A stretch of 64,000 bases of DNA from Dongshaea marina (lineage in GTDB: Bacteria > Pseudomonadota > Gammaproteobacteria > Enterobacterales > Aeromonadaceae): NCBI RefSeq assembly GCF_003072645.1, contig NZ_CP028897.1, positions 3,113,658 through 3,177,657 on the forward strand. The letters are read 5' to 3'. Under the pieces are notes generated by a model. The model searched no databases. It had not been told where the DNA came from and saw only the letters and a list, made by a program, of their open reading frames with translations. Of this stretch, positions 29,466 through 37,322 are shown in pieces. Every line of letters begins with the position of its first letter. Within the stretch, counting starts at the first letter, position 1. The position numbers and the translations under genes are program-made.

Positions 29466-29783
29466 TCTTCCTGGGCCAGCATACACATACTTATAATTTC
29501 AGGGCTACTCCCTGACTGGCAAGGAATAGATTATTGTTATGAAAATGTAACCGCCCATGATCTTGGGTGTAAATCCGTAGTTTGCCTTAGATACTCAGAT
29601 TTTCTTATATGAATCAAAGGATTGTTTAACACTCTCCAGTGTTAATAAACTGTAATCAGACCTTTTGTTTTTTTGACACCTTTTGTATTCACCAGCTAGT
29701 ATCCTCCCGCCTGCCAGGCAAAGATAAGAGTTAGGGTCTGGCACAGTGCGAAGTATAACTCACAGAAAGGTTCGCAAAGAATA
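29466..29783. other. Intergenic region with a promoter
   Basis: 318 bases between the RND pump and the next small gene. It is AT-rich in its second half. Apart from the sigma-70-type promoter at 29673-29702, no gene or repeat is seen. Confidence 0.5.
29673..29702 (+). promoter_or_regulatory. Sigma-70-type promoter
   Basis: TTGACA (perfect -35), an 18-base spacer, then TAGTAT as -10, about 80 bases before the 101-aa gene. Confidence 0.6.
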
Positions 29784-30089
29784 ATGTCAATTCAGATCGA
29801 GCAGACCCCAAGGTACACAAGATATAGCTTTGAGACTGGAAGTGGAGAGCTGGCCATAACTCTTCGCCACTCAGGTTATGTCACTCTGGCCCATGGCATA
29901 GTCCTGGCCCAGGCTCCTAGTGAATCATTACAGATCAAATATCTGGAGTACCCGGGCGAACCGGAAGAATCTTTTGCTCTGCTCTCATTGGCCTGCGGTG
30001 AAAACACCTTTATTAATATTGAAATTGATTTGGAGATATACAGGCGGTTAGTGGAGATTGAACCATTAAAGCCATTTATCATCTCCTGA
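29784..30089 (+). CDS. Hypothetical protein, 101 aa
   Basis: Small soluble protein with alternating hydrophobic residues that suggest beta-structure in the first half (YTRYSFETGSGELAITLRH) and an acidic middle (YPGEPEESF). It has no signal or membrane segment and no recognised family. It lies behind a good sigma-70 promoter and is followed 24 bases later by another unknown small gene, so the pair may be an operon. Confidence 0.55.
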   Translation: MSIQIEQTPRYTRYSFETGSGELAITLRHSGYVTLAHGIVLAQAPSESLQIKYLEYPGEPEESFALLSLACGENTFINIEIDLEIYRRLVEIEPLKPFIIS

Positions 30090-30113
30090 GCCAGGCTTGT
30101 AATAACAGACCCG

Positions 30114-30500
30114 ATGTCGCCAAGCTTTTATAGCTGGGTAGCTCTTTGTGAGCCCCACCCTTTCCAGATAACCGAACAGACAATCACGATAATGACAAAC
30201 AATATGTTTCCCATGATAGAGTCCATTTTTAGAGCAGCAAAGATCATGGAGATTGATAATTCAACCCAGATATTTAAAGCCTGTGCCATTGCGATCCTTC
30301 TCTATGCTCCCGATGATGAAGATATCGGACAGCTTCTACAGCACTACTACTCCTCGATGAATGAGCTATTGATTCGCTCTCTTACTGCATGCGAAAAACA
30401 ATCGAGGATTTTTGATAGCTTTGTATTTTTTCAAAGCAGAAAAACCACCAGCCCATTTATCTCGGATGAATCGAAAACACTGGTTGCATCCTGTCAATAA
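30114..30500 (+). CDS. Hypothetical protein, up to 128 aa
   Basis: Probably all-alpha soluble protein; the region after residue 27 (MTNNMFPMIESIFRAAKIME) looks helical and may be the true N-terminus, starting at 30192. The upstream 26 codons have unusual composition and no clear ribosome site. No family recognised. Likely co-transcribed with the 101-aa gene before it. Confidence 0.45.
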   Translation: MSPSFYSWVALCEPHPFQITEQTITIMTNNMFPMIESIFRAAKIMEIDNSTQIFKACAIAILLYAPDDEDIGQLLQHYYSSMNELLIRSLTACEKQSRIFDSFVFFQSRKTTSPFISDESKTLVASCQ

Positions 30501-30667
30501 GCTCTGCTCTGCTTCGCGAGTCAAGCATGGGTTGGGAAGCAACACGGAACCTTTCAGGGCAGCAGCTTCACCCCGGAAAGAACAGCCGAGTCCGACGTTG
30601 TCATTCGTTGCGATTCGGCCTATGTTGAACCAGTAAGCATCGATAAATCAGGTTAAGGGAGTAGACC

Positions 30668-31189
30668 ATGAAGATTCTTGCTTTTGCTGCCAGTAACAGC
30701 CGTAACTCAATTAACAGGCAGCTCATTCAATATGCCGTTAGCCTGCTGCAGAATGCCGAAGTGGAGATCATCGACATTCACGATTACGAGATGCCGATTT
30801 TTTCGGTGGACAGAGAGCAAGAGTTGGGGCAGCCTCCCGAAGCTCAGCAGTTTTTCAAGAAAATTGGCGAGGCCGATGCCTTGCTGATCTCCTTTGCCGA
30901 ACATAACGGCTCCTATACCGCGGCCTATAAAAACCTCTACGACTGGAGCTCACGGATCGATCCTAAGGTGTTCCAGGGAAAACCCATGGTGCTTTTATCA
31001 ACATCGCCCGGGCCGGGAGGAGCACAAAACGTGCTTGGGATGGCGACACACTCAGCCCCCTACTTCGGCGGGACGGTCAAGGCCAGCCTGTCGATCCCCT
31101 CCTTTTATCAGAACTTTAATGAAGAAGCCGGGGTGTTGATAAATCCTGAGTTACATACTCAACTCGAAACTGCGCTGGCTAGTTTCTAG
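30668..31189 (+). CDS. NAD(P)H-dependent FMN reductase
   Basis: 173 aa flavodoxin-fold reductase. MKILAFAASNSRNSINRQLI is the FMN phosphate-binding loop, and SFAEHNGSYTAAYKNLYDWS and LLSTSPGPGGAQNVLG are the flavin-contact and subunit-contact motifs typical of the YieF/chromate-quinone reductase family. It reduces quinones, azo dyes or metals using NAD(P)H; the natural substrate is not predictable. The ATG has a GGGAG ribosome site. It stands alone between unknown genes. Confidence 0.88.
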   Translation: MKILAFAASNSRNSINRQLIQYAVSLLQNAEVEIIDIHDYEMPIFSVDREQELGQPPEAQQFFKKIGEADALLISFAEHNGSYTAAYKNLYDWSSRIDPKVFQGKPMVLLSTSPGPGGAQNVLGMATHSAPYFGGTVKASLSIPSFYQNFNEEAGVLINPELHTQLETALASF

Positions 31190-31464
31190 TCTTTGCTGGC
31201 CTGAATACACTTCATCTCCATCCACCGGCAGCTGCGTTGCTTCCATGGAGAGGCTCTCCCATGGTCACAATTGCCTCGCTCAGTCAGTTGCTGTCAGGCT
31301 TAATTAAATAGCCACTCAATAAAAAAATCATTATATATCATTGAGATAATAAGATTACCCTCCACAAAAATGACTAAATACCCTCTTTTCACACCAGGGA
31401 CAGAGTTGAATTTCCCGGTGGATGAACTAGATGTTTAAGTAAGAGATTCAAAGGAGTCGCGATC

Positions 31465-31692
31465 ATGACCAAGAACAAGCTTTTTGAACTCCTCAGTTGC
31501 TCGTTCCTCATTGGTGGAATTACTTTTCTTTCGATATTTTTTGATGAAACCCTAATTTTTTTCCACTTATACTACAAGCCGCTGCTGATCATGTCGGCCA
31601 GCCTGCCTCTGATGGCATGTGCCTGCTTTATCAGCTATCTGATTGAGACAAGATCATCCAAGTCTGCTGCAAGAGAGCGAGATAACTCCTGA
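31465..31692 (+). CDS. Small membrane protein, 75 aa
   Basis: Two hydrophobic segments (residues ~8-30 and ~38-62) separated by a short loop, with a charged C-terminal tail (IETRSSKSAARERDNS), consistent with an inner-membrane hairpin with its tail in the cytoplasm. The AAAGGAG ribosome site before ATG is good. No family recognised; the stop lies close to a convergent binding-protein gene. Confidence 0.5.
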   Translation: MTKNKLFELLSCSFLIGGITFLSIFFDETLIFFHLYYKPLLIMSASLPLMACACFISYLIETRSSKSAARERDNS

Positions 31693-31715
31693 GCTTAAAG
31701 AAGCATAAAGTTGAG

Positions 31716-32498
31716 TTATTTCGAGGCTTGATACCTGCTCATCAATGCCTCACTGTGGTCAAGGCGCACTCGTCGTAGATTTTCCCAGATCTCCCGCAAC
31801 TTCCCGGCCCTGTGCTGACTAAACTCTTTTGAAAATGCCAGATAGACCAGGCTTTGCATGAAGGGAGGATCCAGGGTCGTCAACTCCGACTCTAACTGGA
31901 GCTCAGGCAACAACCCCCTTGCGGTGATCCGGTTGAGAACATAACCATCAATCCGCCCCATAGCAACCATCCGCAAGCCCCGCTCGGCATCTGGGAGGTG
32001 AATGTGCCGGGCATACACCTGCATCTTCTTGAGCCTTTGAGTTGCCACATAGCCAGGAGGAGAGCCAATCCCAACCTTGAGGCCGGTAAAGCTTTTCCCA
32101 TCCCAGTTCAGGGTAGAACCGCGCTTTACATAGACAGGATAAGTCACGTCCCAAAGAAAAAGTCGGCGATCGACCTTGCCCTTCGCAGTCCTTGGATAAA
32201 CGGCCCACTTGTCACGCTCAGCGGTCCAGATGGTTGCAAAGAATCCATCCATCCGATTCTCCCGGACCTCACGCATGCAGCGCTTCCAGGGCCGCCTGAA
32301 ATAGCGAGGCTCAAGCTCACTCCCCTCAAATGCCATCGATATCAGATCGATTAAGATACCGGGAGGCGATGGGATCCGCTCCCCCTGCCCCATCATGAAG
32401 GGCTTATGCTCTGCACTCTCATAACAGATACGGACCTCCTGCCCGGCGTGAGCAGTGCTCGTCCCCAATAGGAGCAGAAAAAGTGCAGATCTCATCAT
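31716..32498 (-). CDS. Periplasmic substrate-binding protein, family 3-like (orphan)
   Basis: 260 aa with a signal peptide (SALFLLLLGTSTAHA-GQ). The mature protein resembles polar amino-acid-type binding proteins: VRICYESAEHKPF, PGILIDLISMAFEGSELEPRY, RENRMDGFFATIWTAERDKW, FTGLKVGIGSPPGY and MVAMGRIDGYVLNRITA. No permease or ATPase gene is adjacent. It might serve a distant transporter or act in signalling. The gene ends close to the 75-aa membrane protein gene on the other strand. Confidence 0.8.
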   Translation of the reverse strand: MMRSALFLLLLGTSTAHAGQEVRICYESAEHKPFMMGQGERIPSPPGILIDLISMAFEGSELEPRYFRRPWKRCMREVRENRMDGFFATIWTAERDKWAVYPRTAKGKVDRRLFLWDVTYPVYVKRGSTLNWDGKSFTGLKVGIGSPPGYVATQRLKKMQVYARHIHLPDAERGLRMVAMGRIDGYVLNRITARGLLPELQLESELTTLDPPFMQSLVYLAFSKEFSQHRAGKLREIWENLRRVRLDHSEALMSRYQASK

Positions 32499-32806
32499 TC
32501 CTTAAGATCCCAGGGTTTAATTTTCAACATATCTATAATCCACCGCTTCCCTGTAAACCTCTCGTCACAAGCTTAGTCCAATAACCACTCTAATCGGCCG
32601 TTTGATTGCACCTCATTTTAGACGCCTATCTCTTAAAGGCTCGAAAACGAAACAAAAAACACCAACCAAATGTTCGTTCACTCATAAATGTGCGCTTGAT
32701 CATGATTATTCGAGCATAAAGTGGCATGATCCCCTGCATAATCTCGGGGTATACAGAATAAGCGGCTTCTGTATGCTCGAAAAAGGTAAATAGAGCCAAC
32801 AGAGCC
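32499..32806. promoter_or_regulatory. glpA control region with GlpR-like sites
   Basis: 308 bases upstream of glpA. Several segments resemble GlpR operator halves: AATGTTCGTTCACTCATAAA at 32669-32688, TATTCGAGCATAAA at 32707-32720 and TATGCTCGAAAAAGG at 32772-32786. A partial FNR-like box (TTGAT-CATG-ATTAT) lies at 32696-32709. In E. coli glpABC is repressed by GlpR and activated by FNR, so these are the expected inputs; individual sites are by eye. Confidence 0.5.
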
Positions 32807-34488
32807 ATGAATCATTCACACATTATGGAAACAGATGTCGTCATCATAGGGGGTGGCGCCACGGGCACAGGGATCCTCAGAGATTGTGCCCTGCGAGGGA
32901 TCAGCTGCATCCTGATCGAAAAAGACGATCTCGCCTCAGGTACCACGGGACGCAACCACGGATTACTGCACTCGGGAGCACGCTATGCGGTCACCGATGC
33001 TCATTCGGCCCGCGAGTGTATTCAGGAAAACCGAATTCTTAAACGGATCGCCAGTCACTGTGTTGAAGACACCCAGGGGCTATTTATCTCGCTGCCCGAC
33101 GATGATCTCGACTTTCAAAAGCAGTTTATCCAGGCCTGTCACGAGGCCGACATCGATGCCGAGCAGCTCAGCCCCCAAGAGGCGCTGCGTCTTGAGCCCA
33201 ACTGTAACCCGGCCCTGATTGGCGCAGTCAAAGTGCCCGATGGTACCCTGGATCCGTTTCGCTTATGTGCCGCAAACATTGTTGATGCCAAAGAGCACGG
33301 GGCTCAGTTGCTGACTCATACCAAGGTCACGGGCCTTATCCGCCAGCAACAGAAAGTTGTCGGTGTCTCCTGTCTGGATATCCGAGCCGGCCAAGCTCGT
33401 GAAATTTACGCAAAGCAGGTGATCAATGCGGCCGGGATCTGGGGACAAGAGATCTGTGAGTATGCCGATCTCAACATCAAGATGTTTCCTGCCAAAGGAT
33501 CCCTGCTGATCCTGGACTACCGGATCAATAACCTGGTGATCAACCGCTGCCGTAAACCCGCAGATGCCGATATTCTGGTCCCCGGTGATACCATCTCTTT
33601 GATTGGCACCACCTCGGAGCGGATCGATTACCGTGGAATCGACGATCTCCATGTTACCCCTGCTGAAATTGACATCCTGATGGCTGAGGGGACCAAGCTC
33701 GCTCCCATCATGGCCAATACCCGGGTGCTGCGGGCCTATGCCGGGGTTCGTCCCCTGGTTTCTGTCGATGGGATGAGTCGGGACGCAATATCAGCCGTGG
33801 CATTGTGCTGCTGGATCATGCCGAGCGCGATGGCCTTGAAGGCTTTATCACCATCACAGGTGGCAAGCTGATGACCTACCGCATGATGGCTGAGCAGGCC
33901 ACCGATATGCTGGCGCAAAAGCTTGGGAATACTCAGCCCTGCCAGACCGCAATCAGGCCTCTGCCCGGCTCGGAGCAACCCGCTTCTAAGCCCAAAAAAA
34001 CAGCCAGCCTCGCTAAGCCCATCTACGAGAGTGCTCTCTACCGCCATGGTGAGCGCGCCGAAAAGTTTCTGAAAGAGGATCAGCAGAGTCAATCTGTGAT
34101 CTGTGAGTGTGAGATGGTTACCCGGGGAGAGATCGAGTATGCCATCGAGGAGCTCGACGCCTGTAACCTGGTTGATCTTCGCCGCAGAACCCGGATCGGC
34201 ATGGGCCCATGCCAGGGAGAGCTCTGTACCTACCGGGCCGCAGGCTTGTTTCAGGAGTTTGGCAAGATCACGGGGAATGAGTCCAGCCAGCTGCTCAATC
34301 ACTTTCTGGAGGAGCGCTGGAAGGGGATCAAACCGGTATTTTGGGGCGATGCCCTTCGGGAAGCCGAGTTTACCTACTGGATCTATGAGGGGCTGTTTGG
34401 TGCAAGTGATATTCCCGATACCCACCAGGCCACAGAGCCTACAGCACACCCCATTGAAAACGCCAGCCTCCGGGAGATCAAATCATGA
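32807..34488 (+). pseudogene. glpA: Anaerobic glycerol-3-phosphate dehydrogenase subunit A, split by a one-base frameshift
   Basis: Repaired length is ~560 aa: an FAD-dependent subunit oxidising sn-glycerol 3-phosphate to dihydroxyacetone phosphate, passing electrons through GlpB/GlpC to menaquinone. N-terminal FAD motif VIIGGGATGTGILRDCALRG, then TTGRNHGLLHSGARYAVTDA, and a C-terminal cysteine region (CECEMVTRGE, GMGPCQGELC). The frame breaks after VSVDG; one G added to the run at 33770-33772 gives DGDESGRNISRGIVLLDHAE, matching E. coli GlpA. It overlaps glpB (ATGA). The intact downstream subunits argue for an assembly deletion. Confidence 0.9.
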
Positions 34489-35792
34489 AATACGATAGCC
34501 TAATCATTGGGGGTGGGATCGCCGGCCTGAGCTGCGCCCTACGCTGTCAGCAAGCCGGGATGAGTACCGCTGTCATCACTGCCGGTCAAAGTGCCATGCA
34601 CTTCTCATCGGGCTCAATCGATCTGTTAAGCCGCCTGCCTCAGGGACAAAAAGTCACTGCACCCTATCAAGCGCTGGAACAGCTGATACAGCAGGCCCCA
34701 CGGCACCCTTACAGTAAACTGGGTTCAAAGCAGATCGAGCAGGCTCTGAGCTGGTATCAGGATACTCTGCAGCAGGCGGGGATCCCGCTGCTCCATCAGG
34801 AGGAGAAAATAAATCATCTGAGGCTGACTCCTCTTGGGACCTTTCGTGAGACCTTCCTCTCCCAGGAGAGTGTCTACCCCTTCCCGCTTAAGCTTGAGAG
34901 CCATGGGCTTAAATCGATCGCCCTGGTAACCATCCAGGGATTTCGTGACTTTCAGCCCGAGCTTGCGGCCGATAATCTCAGCAAGCTCGATGCTTTTAAA
35001 CACACCGAGCTGCGCAGTATCAGCCTCAGACTCAGCGCTCTTGAAACACTGCAGCGTAACCCCTGTGAACTACGCTCTATCGAGCTGTCCCGACTCCTTA
35101 GAGAGGAGCAGGCACTTGAGCAATTTGCCCGGGAGCTGCGTCAACGGGTCGGACAGGCCGATCTGGTGGTGCTGCCAGCGATCTTTGGCAACGGCGATGG
35201 ACTTAAGGTGCTAAGACGACTTTCAGAGCTCAGTGGATACAGGCTATCCGAACTGCCCACCATGCCCCCCTCGCTGCTAGGGATCCGGATTGAAGAGACC
35301 ATGAAGCAGCATTTTGTAGCCGGAGGTGGAACCCTGCTGCGCGGCGATGAAGTAACGGGTGGCGAGTTTGAGGAGCAGCAGCTAAAAGCGGTTTACACCC
35401 GGAATTACCGGGAAATCCCGCTACGAGCGGATCACTTCCTGCTGGCAAGCGGCAGCTTCTTCAGCCATGGCCTTAAAACCAGCTTCAACCGAATCTTTGA
35501 ACCGGTGTTTGGGCTGGATATCAACCAGACAGCGCAACGCAGTGACTGGTATCGGGAGGAGTTTTTCAGCCCGAACTCTCACCCGTTTCTGGGGATGGGG
35601 GTGGAAACCAATGGCCAGCTTCAGGCGCAACGCGAGGGGAACACCATTGATAACCTCTACTGTGCAGGCGCAATTTTAGCTCACTACAACCCGGTGTTTG
35701 AAGGAAGTGGCAGTGGCGTCGCCATCAGCAGTGGTTTTGCCGCCGCAGAGCAGATGATAAAGTTAAGCAGTAACGCAAGGAGTGCCGCGTGA
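34485..35792 (+). CDS. glpB: Anaerobic glycerol-3-phosphate dehydrogenase subunit B
   Basis: 435 aa flavin-binding subunit of the GlpABC complex. It opens with the Rossmann motif YDSLIIGGGIAGLSCALRC and carries MHFSSGSIDLLSRLPQGQ, ALVTIQGFRDFQPELAADNL and the C-terminal FAD segment NLYCAGAILAHYNPVFEGSG. It overlaps glpA at ATGA and glpC at GTGA, indicating translational coupling. Slightly longer than the E. coli protein (419 aa). Confidence 0.94.
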   Translation: MKYDSLIIGGGIAGLSCALRCQQAGMSTAVITAGQSAMHFSSGSIDLLSRLPQGQKVTAPYQALEQLIQQAPRHPYSKLGSKQIEQALSWYQDTLQQAGIPLLHQEEKINHLRLTPLGTFRETFLSQESVYPFPLKLESHGLKSIALVTIQGFRDFQPELAADNLSKLDAFKHTELRSISLRLSALETLQRNPCELRSIELSRLLREEQALEQFARELRQRVGQADLVVLPAIFGNGDGLKVLRRLSELSGYRLSELPTMPPSLLGIRIEETMKQHFVAGGGTLLRGDEVTGGEFEEQQLKAVYTRNYREIPLRADHFLLASGSFFSHGLKTSFNRIFEPVFGLDINQTAQRSDWYREEFFSPNSHPFLGMGVETNGQLQAQREGNTIDNLYCAGAILAHYNPVFEGSGSGVAISSGFAAAEQMIKLSSNARSAA

Positions 35793-37003
35793 CAATCAAG
35801 GTCCGAGATACCAGTTTCGATCAGTGTATCAAGTGCACTGTCTGTACTGTTTACTGCCCGGTGGCTAAAGCCAACCCGGAGTTTCCTGGCCCCAAACAGT
35901 GTGGTCCTGATGGTGAGAGATTGCGCCTTAAGAGCCCTGAGTTTTATGACGAATCCCTTAAATACTGCACCAACTGCAAACGCTGTGAGACCGCCTGCCC
36001 TTCCGGGGTCAAGATAGGCGATATGATCGCGGTGGCACGAGCCGAGCATGACTCCAAACCGGCCAATCTCAAGACCGCGCGAGATTTTGTCCTGAGCCAC
36101 ACCGATCTGATGGGATCGCTGGCAACTCCGGTTGCCCCCCTGGTAAATGCCGCAACGTCGATTCAGGCGGTCAAGAAGTTGATGCATAAGACACTGGGGG
36201 TACACGATCATAAGTCCCTTCCCAAATACTCCCACGGAACCTTCCGCCGCTGGTATAAAAAGCAGTGTCATGATCAAAGCCAGTTCTCAAAGCAGATCCA
36301 CTATTTTCATGGCTGCTATGTCAACTATAACCACCCTCAACTGGGCAAAGATCTGGTTCGGGTGATGAATGCCATGGGGATTGGGGTACAGCTGCTGGAC
36401 AAGGAGAAATGCTGTGGTGTGCCGCTCATCGCCAACGGCTTTCACCACAAGGCCAAGAAAAATGCCGAGTTTAACCTCCAGCATCTTGAGGCCGCCGTCA
36501 GCCGCCAGGATGCACCCATTCTCTCAACCTCCTCCTCCTGCAGCTATGCCCTGCAACAGGAGTACCCCCATGTGCTCAAGGTCGATAACTCTCAGGTGCA
36601 GGACAAGATCCAGTATGTGACCCGCTACCTGCTGCAGGCGATGCTCCGGGGAGATGGCCCCCGACTCAAACCACTGAATAAAAAGGTGGTCTACCATACC
36701 CCCTGCCACCTTGAGCGTACCGGTGGCGGGCTGTTCAGCATCGAACTTCTAAAACTGATCCCTGGATTAGAGGTCAAGGTACTCGACAGTGAGTGCTGTG
36801 GCTCAGCCGGAACCTATGGCTTTAAATCCGAGAACTATCAAACCTCCATCTCGATTGGCAACAAGTTGTTCCGTCAAATCAAGGAGTCCGATGCCGATCT
36901 GGCGGTCACTGATTGCGAAACCTGCAAATGGCAGATTGAGGAGAATAGCGCTCTGGAGGCTATCCACCCGGTATCGCTGCTGGCGATGGCCCTGGAAATC
37001 TGA
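35789..37003 (+). CDS. glpC: Anaerobic glycerol-3-phosphate dehydrogenase subunit C
   Basis: 404 aa iron-sulfur, membrane-anchoring subunit. Two 4Fe-4S motifs lie near the N-terminus (CIKCTVCTVYCPVAKANP and CTNCKRCETACPSGVK), followed by two CCG domains (FHGCYVNYNHP...KEKCCGVPLIANG and HTPCHLERTG...DSECCGSAGTYG) that hold further clusters or haem as in heterodisulfide reductases. It starts with GTG overlapping the glpB stop. It delivers electrons to the quinone pool during anaerobic growth on glycerol phosphate. Confidence 0.94.
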   Translation: MTIKVRDTSFDQCIKCTVCTVYCPVAKANPEFPGPKQCGPDGERLRLKSPEFYDESLKYCTNCKRCETACPSGVKIGDMIAVARAEHDSKPANLKTARDFVLSHTDLMGSLATPVAPLVNAATSIQAVKKLMHKTLGVHDHKSLPKYSHGTFRRWYKKQCHDQSQFSKQIHYFHGCYVNYNHPQLGKDLVRVMNAMGIGVQLLDKEKCCGVPLIANGFHHKAKKNAEFNLQHLEAAVSRQDAPILSTSSSCSYALQQEYPHVLKVDNSQVQDKIQYVTRYLLQAMLRGDGPRLKPLNKKVVYHTPCHLERTGGGLFSIELLKLIPGLEVKVLDSECCGSAGTYGFKSENYQTSISIGNKLFRQIKESDADLAVTDCETCKWQIEENSALEAIHPVSLLAMALEI

Positions 37004-37322
37004 TCTCTGGTAGGCAAAGCCGAATAAACTCGATCAATATCCATCATTAACAACATGGCCAATGAGAATCTCTCTTTGGCCATAGCGCCTCCCTTTCAGA
37101 GAAACTCAACCCGCGCCAGGCCAGCTCAACAAAAAGCTCTCATCTGCCAGCAGATCTTGTCGCTATTTTGATATTTATTGTCGTGATTGTTGTAATAAAA
37201 AATTCACCGATTTATTACACTGCTCTAACCCGTTACTCATCCTGTAACATTGCGGGTAAATCAACGCAGATAAGGCTAAGCCGGAACTGGCATGCCAGAT
37301 CAATCGCAACATAAGGAGCAAG
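37004..37322. other. Intergenic region with two inverted repeats
   Basis: 319 bases between glpC and the BisC-like gene. A stem ATGGCCAA/TTGGCCAT lies near 37053-37083, perhaps ending glpABC transcripts (no T run). A perfect 9-bp inverted repeat lies at 37191-37219 (separate entry). Confidence 0.45.
37191..37219. promoter_or_regulatory. Inverted repeat upstream of the BisC-like gene
   Basis: TGTAATAAA, an 11-base spacer, then TTTATTACA. It is AT-rich and ends about 104 bases before the start codon, as expected for an operator. The cognate regulator is unknown. Confidence 0.45.
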
